From: Piper betle
Taxonomy: Eukaryota; Streptophyta; Magnoliopsida; Piperales; Piperaceae
Direction of reading: 5' to 3'
Assembly (NCBI GenBank): GCA_033002965.1
Contig: JAURVB010013578.1
Coordinates: 62,001-126,000 of the forward strand
DNA length: 64,000 nt
In this document: piece after piece, positions 50,656-62,800 of the stretch
How the letters are laid out: the number at the start of each line of letters is the position of its first letter
How positions within the stretch are numbered: the first letter of the stretch is position 1
Notes under the pieces: generated by a model
The model's database searches: none
What the model was told of the DNA's origin: nothing
Seen by the model: the letters and a program-made list of their open reading frames with translations, nothing else
Program-made: the position numbers and the translations under genes

Positions 50656-52534
50656 TCAAATATTTATTGATGAGGAATTCTCCACGTAGTCCAGATTCTT
50701 TTTAGATATCTCTGAGGTATTGTCTGGGAATCCTGGGTGACGGCATGCCACTTTCTTCATTCTGAGAGTCTTCAGTTTCGTTAGGGTCTTGGGCATCTTG
50801 ATATTCATCATATTCATCACTGTCCTGTTCAGATTCATTTTCTTCCCAATTCCACCAATTCCTCTCTTGGTGGGAAGGATTAGCATACCTATCTTGCATA
50901 CTTAGACGAGGTTGTTGTGGCTCAGGGCTGATTAGGAACTACCTGATCATCTGGTTGCACGTCCTCATTAGGAACCACATAATCTTCTTCATCTTTATCT
51001 TCCTCCATATGTTCCTCAGCATATAAATGAGCATTATAAACATAATGTCCATTTTGAGTATTGTAAACATAATGTCCATTTTGAAAGATCCCTTCCACAA
51101 TATCTTCCTGGGTAATGTGATGTCCTTCGCTAGCAAATGAGCATCTCATCTTCCAATGTCCTGAGCCATAGATTTGGATGGTCCGGCCTTCTACTAATAA
51201 GTTATAACTAGCCCAGTGATGATGAAATTTCCTTCTCCTTTCCTGTTCAATATGCAAATAGAAGTTTATATCATCCATGAATTCTATATCATATGGGTAT
51301 GAATTAGTATACTGGGCCGACTGAAGAGGTACTAGAAATATTTCATGTCGGGCTGGCTCTTTAGTTAGTCCATGGCTTTTTGGTGGTATGGAGTAGATTT
51401 GGGCCTGTACATACTCTGTCGTAGTAATATTGCCTATGGTGATCTTCCATTTTCCCCCAAAAATAAACACTTCTTCAGCTCTGTTAAATATGATGTAGTC
51501 TATCATGCCATAATCCAGTAGATCCATGATCTGACTTTGCGACAAGGAGCACTGAGACATATTGATCTGTGCCTTCAAAAATCCAGCTGGTTGATCATGA
51601 TAGCTGAAGTATTCTTGGGTTACAGATAAACCATCATATAGATTTCTATGGTGAGCTACCATTAGAAAATTTTGCAATTCAATCATCTTTTGATAAAATC
51701 CCATCCGAGCCTTTTCTAAAATAATTACTTCTATTTCTTGAAAGGCTTCAAAAAGAGGTTGCAGGGTAATGCATGTGAACTGGGGCATTTTAAGTCTCAC
51801 ATATAAACATTCCAAAGTCCTATTGCAGTAGGGTATTCCAATTTTCTTGTGTCTATAAAGCTTCATTAAGTAATCGTTCTATACTTTCACCATTTCTTCC
51901 AAGTCTTTTGTCCTTTCATTTAATTCTTCTTGAAGCTCTATTATTTCGTTCTTCTTAATTTCCAGCTTGATCTCCAGTACATCCTTCATCTCTTTTAGTT
52001 GTCTATTTTCTTGCTCTTGCATCATATTTTCCATCTCATAATTTGCCTGCATGATAGCAACAGGAGTTCCACCTTGTTTCACATAATAATCTGGTCCCAG
52101 ACTGCTTCTAGCATATTTTAAGGCATCCTCCAATGTATAAAATCCTTTGTATACAGGCTATTCATGTCCATTAGTCGCTTGTCTGACTGAGTTCCATTTG
52201 ACAAATACTCCTGTTTGATGTCCTTTTGCCTGGCAAGCTGAGTGTTTTTCTGGATGGAGCTCATATACTGACATAGAGCTTGGAGAGCTCTGTGCTTTTG
52301 GAATGTAGACTTACTATTCCATATATTGTCTGCCAAAGCCTGCTGGCTTTCATCCAGAGCAATATTGTTGGGAGCTTCATACTTATTTTCAGTAAAAGAA
52401 AACAACTGGAAAGGTCCAAAATTATAGAGCCTTATTGGTTCATCCACATAAAATACCGACTTAGGTTGAACTTTCATTTTCTCTCTGAATTCCCTTGCCG
52501 TCATCTTTTTTGATGAAGAAGATGAAGAGGCCAT
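50656..52534 (-). pseudogene. Pararetrovirus downstream ORF, broken
   Basis: A start codon at 52,534 opens a Ser-rich N-terminus (MASSSSSSKKMT) followed by a region without a known enzyme motif. The reading frame shifts near 52,120-52,133, has an in-frame TAG near 51,867-51,878, runs open for 314 codons (51,866-50,922), and shifts again before a very acidic Asp/Glu/Asn-rich tail ending about 50,702. A Lys/Glu coiled-coil-like stretch lies at 51,890-52,040, and an 8-residue NGHYVYN duplication at about 51,030-51,085. Position after RNase H matches the second ORF of Florendovirus-type elements, whose function is unknown. Composition and length (about 600 codons in total before breaks) differ from any host protein I recognise. 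Confidence 0.6.
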
Positions 52535-52769
52535 TATCCTATCAAATAAGCTTATTAGCATATAACTGACTTTTAAGGAATCATAACCCTTAGTTTTTAA
52601 AGAACTATAACTTATTGATTTTAGAATTGATCTAAAATCATTGATTTTTAAGGAATCATAACCATGAATTTTAGAGATTTCAAACTCTTTATTGTCTTGA
52701 AGGCTCCTTTCTTCAAGAATTAGATAATGTTCTTCCTTTTTTCCTGTAAATTGTCTAGATAGAATATCA

Positions 52770-53020
52770 GCTAATACATTATTTTTCCCAGAAATATGTT
52801 CGAATTTTACTGTATAACCCATTCCTTGTATAACATTTTGAAAATTTAACCATCTTTTTGAATTATGTCTTTTGCTATTTTGGTTTTCCATAAATTTTAC
52901 TATGTTTTGGCAATCTGTTCTTAAGGTAAACTTTTTATTTAAATATAACTTAAAATTATTTATGGCATTTATCGCCCCCTGTATCTCCATATCTAAACTT
53001 GTCCAATTTTGATTTTTAAA
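52770..53020 (-). pseudogene. Pararetrovirus RNase H fragment
   Basis: The open frame starting at 52,990 contains MEIQGAINAINNFKLYL, then FTLRTDCQNIVKF (a catalytic Asp position) and HISGKNNVLADILSRQF (the last Asp of the caulimovirid RNase H). The domain start is lost at the RT/RNase H deletion junction. The frame stays open past the domain into the next viral ORF, ending at 52,118. Confidence 0.78.
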
Positions 53021-53032
53021 ATTTCCTTATGC

Positions 53033-53346
53033 ATGTCCACTTTTTAAATCAAATTTACTGAATATTTTTTTATCTTGTATTAAATTTATAATACTATCTT
53101 TATGAGGTAAATTGTAACCATCATCATATGTATTATCATTTAGTCTTTTATAATTAAATACTATCCTAGCTTTTCCTCTTGCTATTTCAGAATGTTTTCT
53201 TACTATAAAAGCAGATCTACGAGGACTTACTAACCTTCTAATTAATCCTAAATCTATTAATTCTTTTATTTGGATTTTAAACTCCTTTATATCTTCAAGA
53301 CTATATTCTAAGTTTGCTGTTCTTATTATTAAATCTGGATTCTTAA
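53033..53346 (-). pseudogene. Pararetrovirus reverse transcriptase, N-terminal fragment
   Basis: One open stretch of about 100 codons carries the first RT motifs: ELIDLGLIRR, SPRRSAFIVRKH, then RIVFNYKRLND, the NLPHKD segment and FSKFDLKSG, the conserved sequence just before the first catalytic loop. After the next residue the viral sequence jumps to RNase H and the frame meets a stop. The palm domain with the catalytic xxDD motif is missing, so no polymerase activity is possible. At the upstream end it stops at the edge of the inverted host repeat. Confidence 0.82.
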
Positions 53347-53449
53347 TGTTACCCTCATACTTGCTGTTTGCGTGTTCTCCTAGCTAAAGTTGTCTTCTCA
53401 TTCTTTTTTTTAATATACACTTTGACATAAAAGCAACTTTGTTTGCAGG

Positions 53450-53497
53450 AAATAAGCACAGAGGAAGTGATGTTGCATCTGAAATATGTTAAGTTGG
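53450..53497 (+). pseudogene. Duplicated exon (penultimate) of the PHD gene
   Basis: 48 bp, identical in protein sense to 57,454-57,501 (EISTEEVMLHLKYVKL), preceded by TTTGCAG and followed by GTAAGTC. There is no upstream exon in this orientation, because viral DNA begins at 53,350, so it cannot be part of a full gene. Confidence 0.85.
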
Positions 53498-54079
53498 TAA
53501 GTCTTAAGCATTTTTGGTATTCCATACTTTGTTTTACATTAACAATAATTTGTTTTGCCTGAAAAGTTTGGTTTATCATTTCATATTATCTCTTAGCAAG
53601 GCTGGGATTTCATATTATGAACTGATTGTGGTTATGTTTGAAGAAGCATATCAATAATATTAATTATGTGGGAGAGATCTCAAGATCTCAGTGTCTGAAA
53701 GGTCTCTGGAATGCAATTCTTTCATTAGAAGTTGTTCTCAAACATGCTCTAAAAAGTTGATTGCTTTAAGTTTTGAGTTAAAATCCTGCCTGAGTTTTTG
53801 AGAGAATATATAATTTGCCTTGGCAAGTATTTTGGAAACTATATCAGTATCAGAGATGAGCTTTGAACTGCGATTGGTAAATTGTCAAAGTTCGGTATAG
53901 AACTTATAAACATTCTTTTTAAAACTTAAATAATCCAGTCAACAAATTGCAGTGGAAAGAGTATTAATATTGGGCCTTCATTGCCGAGCCCTAGCTCTGA
54001 TTATGTCTTGTGACATGTATTTTGTACAATATAGATCCATATATATCTTTTCCTGATGTTCAGTTGCTGGCTTTTGCAG

Positions 54080-54145
54080 TTGAAGCCTCCGCTTGCAGAT
54101 AAAAGTCACAAAAAATTTGAGGACAAAATTGATTGCCCTCCATAG
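54080..54145 (+). pseudogene. Duplicated last exon of the PHD gene
   Basis: 66 bp, preceded by CTTTTGCAG and ending in TAG. It differs from 56,807-56,872 at two residues (KSHKK instead of KRRKK). Splice acceptor and stop are intact, but it is an orphan fragment. Confidence 0.85.
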
Positions 54146-54998
54146 GTGTGTAACATATTGTAGTGGCTGATTCTCTTGCCATTTCTACGTGCAATCTAAG
54201 TTCCGATTGTACATATGAATTTTTGCTTCTAACAGAAGTATAGCAGGAAAGTTGTGTTTGTAGCTAAGTCGGTGATCTTGTTCTAATTTCGTTGACTATC
54301 ATGTAAGATAACTCCAATTGATTTTTTTGCATATTGAAGTTCGAGTTATTGTTTGTGTCAAATGCAGATACATCAGTTTTGTATCATACCAAAAATGTGT
54401 TCTTGTAGAATTGTGGTAATTTGATCGATATAAATGAGGCAATTGGTGTTTCTTTAAACAAAGGAAGATTATGTCTTTTTTGGGTACCCAAAATTTTAAT
54501 TTGCTGTGAAAAGGAAATTTTTATTTCTTGTAAAAATATGAGTGTTTTTAAAACCTAGTACACAGAGCTGCTAGAGTAAGCCAAAGATAAACTTATCCAA
54601 GCCAAGTTACATTGCACTGACTTGCCTTGGTTGAGACTCAACATAGTTGAGACTCAACATAGTAACACTCAACATAGTAACAGGTGAGTCCTATCTTCTT
54701 GGTTCCATCAAGTTTATTTCACCGGAATATTTTTTTCCTCTTGTATTTTACTGTTTGTGATAATTTATCACTGATCTGTCATGTAAAGAGCAGCTCACTG
54801 TTTGTTTGTTCAGCGGCCAATCTCATTTAAAATATGTTTGATATCATGCAGAGCTCTTGTGAATCTCAAATAGAACCTACATGAAGTCCATAGTATAAAT
54901 AGGCAGCTCTATTTATTTTCTTTATTTCATTTTAACAATAAAAGAAAGCAGCATCCTTTTCTTTGCTATCCATCTTTGTGTTGAATGATAAAACACGT

Positions 54999-55980
54999 CA
55001 TGAAACATTTATAAAATTTCAAATTATTTTGTTGATTTTAACTCTCTCATCATAATTATCAAAGTAATTGAAATAAAAATTATTTTTAAGTATTTTTAAA
55101 TTAGTATATGTTTTAAAAAAAGTAGGTAAAACGGATGCCTAATAAACTAAAATTTTATCAACCACATATTTATGATGTCCACTTCCCATACGTATAGATT
55201 AGATCCTATCATGTGAGACATTAAAAAAAATCAAATTAGAAGGGTAGCTCAAATCACCTTAATTTTTCCATATTATTATTAATATTATTATTGCGGGAAA
55301 AGATGTAATCGGTTTGGTCTTCTATTCCTGCAACAAAAGCTTGACACTAGGCAATAAGCTTCTTCTCCTTTGCCCTGCACCAGAAGAATTCAGAAAAAGC
55401 CTAACGCCTGCATTGTTCTAGATTAAGCCCAAGAGTGGAGCCGCTGCGCTTGCAAAAGGCTCCATGGGCCACAGTGACGATCTAGTGGTTTGCTGCTGAT
55501 TGCAAAGCCTGCAATATTCGCCCTGCAACCGCGTTATTGAAAACACAACACCACAATTTTTTTGACCATTTAGAGTTTTTTTCTTTTTCCCAAGCTCTTT
55601 GATAATTCAGAGTTAGTGAGTACAATAATACCGTTTTTTTTTATAGTTATATTTCTTTGTTTCTTGGCACTGAGAAGGCTATACTTTATCATCGGAAATC
55701 TCTATTGTCAGCTTCCTGGATATGGCCATCTCTTACCTCGTTGCTCCGCCGGAGCTAAGAGCATTGCTGCCATGACAAGGGTTTGCCAGCACGGTCTTGT
55801 TAGTTTTTTCAGTGGCACTGTTGCTGATCCTATGCAAGTAATCAAGCTCATGGTCAGCTAGCAAGATGTTATTGTATGTTATTTTCTGCATGGAATGTTG
55901 CGACCCCGAAAAAAAATCAAACTAGATATATCAAATTAAACAAGATATAGGATGGAGCTTGCAATGAATACATACACATA
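54999..55980. other. Spacer between the inverted arms
   Basis: 982 bp, AT-rich at the left and GC-richer at 55,320-55,860. An 81-codon frame (55,616-55,861) begins with a hydrophobic segment and is not recognised. No terminal repeats mark the spacer as a transposon. Confidence 0.5.
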
Positions 55981-56806
55981 ACGTGTTTTATCATTCAACA
56001 CAAAGATGGGTTGCAAGAAAAGGCTGCTGCTTTCTTTTATTGCTAAAATGAAATAAAGAAAATAAATAGAGCTGCCTAATTATACCATGGACTTCATGTG
56101 GGTTCTATTTGAGGTTCACAGAGCTCTGCATAATATCAAACATGTTTTGAATGAGATTGGCCGCAGAATAAACATACAGTGAGCTGCTCTTTATGACAGA
56201 TCAGTGATAAATTATCACAAACAGTAAAATACGAGAAGAAAAAAAAATTCTGGTGAAATAAACTTGAGGGAACCAAGAAGATAGGACTCACCTGTTACTA
56301 TGTTGAGTCTCAACCCACCCAGGCAAGTCAGTGCAATGTAACTTGGCTTGGATAAGTTTATCTTTGGCTTGCTCTAGCGGCTCTGTGTACTAGATTTTAA
56401 AAACACTCATGTTTTTACAAGAAATAAAAATTTCCTTTTCACAACAAATTAAAATTTTGGATACCCAAAAAAGACATAATCTTCCTTTGTTTAAAGAAAC
56501 ACCAATTGCCTCATTTATACTGATCAAATTACCACAATTCTACAAGAACACATTTTTGGTATGATACAAAACTGATGCATCTGCATTTGACACAAACAAT
56601 AACTCGAACTTCAATAATCAAAAGAAGAAATCAATTGGAGTTATCTTACATGATAGTCAAAGAAATTAGAACAAGGTCACCGACTTAGCTACAAACACAA
56701 CTTTCCTGCTATACTTCTGCTAGAAGCAAAAATTCATATGTACAATCGGAACTTAGATTGCACATAGAAATGGCAAGAGAATCAGCCACTACAATATGTT
56801 ACACAC

Positions 56807-56872
56807 CTATGGAGGGCAATCAATTTTGTCCTCAAATTTTTTGCGCCTTTTATCTGCAAGCGGTGGCTTCAA
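56807..56872 (-). CDS. PHD gene exon h (last, with stop)
   Basis: 66 bp. A basic C-terminus (LADKRRKKFEDK) and TAG. The following bases belong to the 3' untranslated region within the inverted arm. Confidence 0.85.
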   Translation of the reverse strand: MKPPLADKRRKKFEDKIDCPP

Positions 56873-59800
56873 CTGCAAAAGCCAGCAACTGAACATCAGA
56901 AAAAGATATATATGGATCTATATTGTACAAAATACATGTCACAAGACATAATCAGAGCTAGGGCTCGGCAATGAAGGCCCAATATTAATACTCTTTCCAC
57001 CGCAATTTGTTGACTGGATTATTTAAGTTTTAACAAGAATGTTTATAAGGTTCTATACCGAACTTTGACAATTTACCAATCGCAGTTCAAAGCTCATCTC
57101 TGATACTGGTATAGTTTCCAAAATACTTGCCAAGGCAAATTATATATTCTCTCAAAAACTCAGGCAGGATTTTAACTCGAAACTTAGAGCAATCAACTTT
57201 TAGAGCATGTTTGAGAACAACTTCTAATGAAGAATTGCATTCCAGAGACCTTCAGACACTGAGATCTTGAGATCTCTCCCACATAATTAATATTATAGAT
57301 ATGCTTCTTCAAACATAACCACAATCAGTTCATAATATGAAATCCCAGCCTTGCTAAGATATAATATGAAATGGTAAACCAAACTTTTCAGGCAAAATAA
57401 ATTATTGTTAATGTGAAATAAAGTATGGAATACCAAAAATGCTTAAGACTTACCAACTTAACATATTTCAGATGCAACATCACTTCCTCTGTGCTTATTT
57501 CCTGCAAACAAAGTTGCTTTTATGTCAAAGTGTATATGAAAAAAAGAATGAGAAGACAACTTTAGCTAGGAGAACACGCAAACAGCAAGTATGAGGGTTA
57601 GAAGGGAGTAGAACAAGATTAGCATAAATAACTCTCACTACAGCAAATGCATTTTTAAATTTCCACAGATCTAAGAGCCTTACTGAGATTAGCCTGGCTC
57701 AACTTCTACAAACTAAATACAAAAATTTTCTTTCCTTGTTATAGAAGAGGTGCAATTCTGTTTTCTGTCCACTTCGAAGAAATTTACATTCTTTAAATCA
57801 CAAGATGCGATAAACCCTAAGTTCATAAGCTACTTAATTTAACATTTAACGTGCATTAAGGGACAGAATTTTTAGATATTTTTCAGATACAGGTTTGACT
57901 AGTTCAAACAATTCTGTTTTGTCAGACCGCTAGTCAGACACAAGAGCCAACTGCCGATATGCATGTTAGATAATAATTTATTTTTTTTAAGGTTATTGAT
58001 CTCAACAAAAATCTTAAAAGAAAACTCAAAAATAAAACGGCGACATTCATTCCATCTTGAAACTGATGACATAAATATCCACTATGCCTATTTATATGTA
58101 CTAATGGAGATTTCTAAAGATCACCAAGACAATTTGTTCTGCACAATCACCTTGATTAAGCAGACACTAATCAAAGATATATCATTAAAATTACATCTAT
58201 TCAATCAAATTCAAAGCTTGGAAAGAACTCTTTATTGTTCAATTCAATAAATTAAAAAGAACTCCTTAATTGCACAGCATCACACGCTTTGGCATAAGAC
58301 TCAAAGATGATGTGTCTCAGAGTGCACAAAAAGAAAAGTAAGTTCTCTACAAAAAGAAAAGTAAGTTCTCTGTGATCATCTTTCCTAGGTGGGCATCACA
58401 ATAGGTATTAATTTGTTAACAAATGCCAAAAGCATGATTAAGCAAACTCATCATGATCCACGTTAGTCCAACCTTATCTATTGTTAGGTTCCAATATCAA
58501 CGTCAACTAATCAATCCATGATTGTAACGTTTAACAATCCCTTCATTCTTCATTTATAAAAACATAATTTATGCAGTGATTTCTTAAAAGTGTACCATCG
58601 GCCAGTTAATCTTTTAACTAAAATTAATCAAGACAGAAAATTGATTTAATCAGTTAAGACTTGTATCCTACCTGAGGAACAGCACAATCAGCATGAATTG
58701 GATCCCATACAACACAACAGGAACAGTCCCAATCATCTGTTTGAGTTTCAAAAAGTGGAGCCCTGATAAGAGAATTGGGAATTATTAAATCTTACAGCAT
58801 TAAATGTAGGCTGATTTTTTGAAAAGATCGCAGATGTAGCATAAGTTGTTACAAAAGAGAAAAGACTTTCTTGCAGGTATGAAGAAAAAAAAAGAAAAGA
58901 TAAACGAGAACAAAAGGGTCAAAGCTTTGTAAATCAAGTAAATAACACCAGTTACAGCAAAGGGGATAACTCACATATATAACGTACTAATGAAATCTAT
59001 AAAACTAGTAATTTCATAGATCAATCCTTTTAAGAGTTGCTCTCATTAATTACCAACCTCTTTCCGGGGAAAAGAGGAAGAACATGAAGAGTACTTAAAA
59101 GTAAGCCCATCTAGACTAAAAGTGTTAGCAAGGTGCCCTGCATCAATCTTCTTTTCCAAAACCAAAGCCAAGTTCAGAAATCAGTTTGTCATACTTTCTT
59201 CACAAACTTCTATGACATGCGACAATCAATTTATTCAGGTAACAAACATTAAACCTCTAATAATTCATTATGCATAATAAGTGGTTAATATTTGGACATT
59301 AAAAACCAAAAAGTCATATTTTCTCTACAATCTTCTACAACATGTGACAATTATTCTATTCAGGTAACAAACATTAAACCTATAATAATTCATTATGCAT
59401 AAGTGGTTAATGTTTGGACATTAAAAACAAAAAATTTGCATGTTTATGTAAATAAAAAACTACAGGCAGCTGACTGACTGTGAAGCACAAATATCAAGAA
59501 GGCCTAATTGTCTAGTCAAGCAGATTGGTCTACACTAGTGAAATATATTGAACATTATTAGAAAAAGGTAATGCATTGAAAATAATTTTCAGACATAAGA
59601 TGAACTGCCATGGCCATAGATGCTATAATCCTTTATCCTTTATTTTCTGAAGTGTGCATGCAGGGTACAAAATTGTCATATCATTCTAAAACAAGTTTTG
59701 ATGCCCTGATCATGGTTTGCCATTATGGTTGTATATTGGCCAAATATCAGCTGGATGACAGGTTTTGCAACTTGCCGAAACGAAATTCGCTGGCAAAATC

Positions 59801-62800
59801 AATTTCTCCCATATCGCCAATCCAATGAAAATTTTGCCAAATATCAGTGATATTTGAATTGTATGTTTGTCTTCAAACCCATTAACCCATCTACACAAAA
59901 TTAGTTGTTTGGTCCCATTAATCCACAAGTACATGTTGATCCACCATGTTTGTACACAATTACTTTGTTTTGCAATTTTGATTACCATGTTGATTATTTA
60001 CTAGCCTGATAATTTTACATTTGTTAGATAAATTATTTAAACTTAAAGTGCTTTGTGAGTAAATTTTTAATGTTTTGAATGGATTTTTTTATAAGTATCT
60101 TGCTTAGTGGATTATTAATAGCTTATTTATATTATTAATTGGTTTAAATTAAGTAAGCTTTAATGAGTATTATTGTTCATAAACTATGTTGTTTGGGGTT
60201 CAAACCCAAGTTTATGCATTCAAAAGCTAGAAAATAATCATCCCTATCTTATAATAATATATTATTAGCATCGCAATTTTTTTGAAAATTGCTCGCATAT
60301 CTCCAATATATCCCGTCAATCGGATGTTTGAAACAAACTCGATATCCGATATTGCAAACGATGGTCATGGTATACTAGGAAAAAGAACTATTTAAATATT
60401 TTATCATTCTACTATATGAAATTTAACTACCAAAGCCATGTCAAAATCGTATTAGTGTCAACAGATATTGACAATTGAAATTGTTTACAACAAATACATC
60501 TACCATCAGCAAAATCTACATAAATATATAAAACCCAAAAATTTTAATCCAGTGTCGCCACATGTCATTTTAGTAGTTTACAATATTACCCCTTCCTCCA
60601 ATATAGCTAATGAACAACAATTACGATCTATGATTGTTCCTTCTTCTTCTTTTTCTTCTTTGACCTTATCCCAAAGTGAGGTTGTGGACATGGTCCCTAA
60701 TTCAATTTAGTTGTATATATTAGTAAAATTCGCACATGTTTGGAAAGAAATCAAGGTGAGGTAAATAAACTAAGAAAATCAAGTTCATGCAAAACCAAAT
60801 CCCATTACCTACGCCATTTTCCACAAACAACTTCTTTAGCAACACCTTTGGTGTTATCAAATATCACTTCTCTACATTGGAGCCAATTGCCAATAAATTT
60901 TCCTCTAGCAAAAGGAATTGCGTTCCATCCCTGCAAAAATAAAGCAATATTAGTTCACTCCTATTGGTTTACTCAGGCACACATAAAAACAAAACTTTGA
61001 AAGCCATTAAAGTACAAGGAAAAAAATTAATTAATAATTAACAGAGCTTAAATCATTGTTTCTTCATACAATGTGTAATTGGCTGCATTTTCACATGCAA
61101 ATGTGGCCGAGGCTCAAAAACCTAAAATGCTTTCCCTTCTTATCAACTGTTAAATAAACCACCAGACCACCATAAATGTAGCATTCAAAGTACAAACTCC
61201 TAGCAGAGACTGCTCCAAATCAAAATTCACATCTCCTTACTGGCATCATTATGATACCAGACAATTTCTCATAGATACATTCTATTGTTCCCTTTCATTT
61301 AAGCTTCTTCATGCATCTGCTCCAACAACAGCATTTTTAATAAGACCAATACAATAAAGTTATGGCAATTAGTATACCACAAGTACTAAGTACAACCTAG
61401 AACAAGAATTGCAGTATAATAAATATTATTACTTACATGCACTTTCAATGACTCGGCAATATCAATTTCATCAGGTTGTCCAAAACTGTCAATGTCACTG
61501 CCACAGATAGCCATCGATCAAAAGGAAAATCATAACAGAGAAGCGTAATAATACTACAAAAAGCACTCACAGCAACAAAAATGCACCAGAAGTTCACTTT
61601 TGTAAGTTTACAGTCAAACAATCACGCATCAGTTTAGTAGATTGTGGATCTAATCAGCACACAACTGTGTAGGGAACACTTGCCCAACAAGTCTTGCTAC
61701 ATAAGATATTTGGAATAATATATAAACTAAAACTCTATGTTCAGCTAAATGCGCTCAATAAAGGATGAAATAGCTAAACTGAATCCTTTATCCTGAGGTT
61801 ACAAAGAATGCAACTAGGATATGGAAATATACAACTTTTTCAAAGTGCATGCCTGCTTTTGCAATGTGCCACACAAATTCAGCAGAACAGAAAAATTATG
61901 CCTCTTTGGAATTCCACAAAAATAAGAAAGAAACTCACCAGAACAAATAAACTATGACCTAAACTAAGTGTAGGTTTCGATCATGTGTAATATGGAAATC
62001 AAATAGCGTATTGCTTTTCAAAGGTGATAGAAGGAGCCCAGGACTGTATATGAGAGAATAAGTATTTTTAATAAATAAAATTGTACCTAATAGTGGGACC
62101 TGACCACCCAGGAACTTCTGCCTGAAATGGTGCACCAATGCACATGCCAGAATCATATGCTTCTGTTCCTTCTAACATAATAGAAATTAAGCTGGATCCA
62201 CTTCGCAATTTTTTCTTGTACCCAGAAGTTTCATTTAAAATTTTCATGGGATTCCCTCTTTTAGAGACTTCGAGTACAAGTTTTGGCCTTCTCTTCTTAC
62301 ATCGGTCACAAAACCGATTCTCTTCTTCTATCTTTTCCCCTTCAGGAATACCACAAAATAAATGGAAAGCTTCTCGACAACGATGACAAATAAGCATCTT
62401 CATTGGAGTATCTGAAAGATGGCAAATTTAAAGGAACGACAGTGAATTTTATTATTTCCATTAGCAGGTTAGTATCATATTGAGCAAAAACAGTCAGGAT
62501 GATCATCCGAGCTTACCATCTAAAATAACAGTTTAGGAAAAATCCACTTAAAGGAATATTGGAAGACGAACACATACCAGTTTGTAGATCTTTGACCGGC
62601 AAGTCTCTAACTTGATCATTTACATTGTTGACCTGACTCAAGAAAGAAACTCCAAAATTTTTATAGGACGAAAAATTACATTTTGCATGTTGCTTTCTTC
62701 GGTGATAGACAAGGTAACTTTTTCCATTTATATGGTTTGCAGCTATATCCTCAAGATTGGATGAGACAGAAGATGTTCCTGTTGCAGCATCAATCCTATT

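Larger units (their letters stand above)
50650..53350 (-). mobile_element. Endogenous pararetrovirus (Caulimoviridae) remnant
   Basis: An old integrated plant pararetrovirus copy, read on the minus strand. In order it holds the N-terminal part of reverse transcriptase (53,033-53,346), a deletion junction, part of RNase H (52,770-53,020), and a separate downstream ORF (52,534 to about 50,700). Movement protein, coat protein and protease are absent; host-gene DNA begins at 53,351. The RT/RNase H order plus a long ORF after the polymerase fits Florendovirus-like endogenous elements, with tungrovirus-like as an alternative; this is inference from gene order. The deletion, frameshift and stops make it non-functional. 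Confidence 0.8.
53351..54998 (+). repeat. Inverted duplicate of the PHD-gene 3' end (left arm)
   Basis: The reverse complement of 55,981-57,599 is collinear with this segment, by eye at about 95% identity. It starts ACCCTCATACTTGCTG and ends GATAAAACACGT. It contains both terminal exons with their splice sites, in plus orientation. The region near 54,630-54,680 has a local triplication (GAGACTCAACATAG twice, then a shortened copy) where the right arm has one, so the right arm is probably ancestral. Confidence 0.93.
55981..57599 (-). repeat. Inverted repeat, right arm (native PHD-gene 3' end)
   Basis: Contains the last two exons and the 3' untranslated region in continuity with the rest of the gene, so this arm is the original location. 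Confidence 0.93.

Noticed and set aside
60468..61000. Plus-strand frames of 80-86 codons
   Set aside because: They are antisense to an exon and introns of the PHD gene; the apparent similarity to coding sequence comes from the opposite strand.
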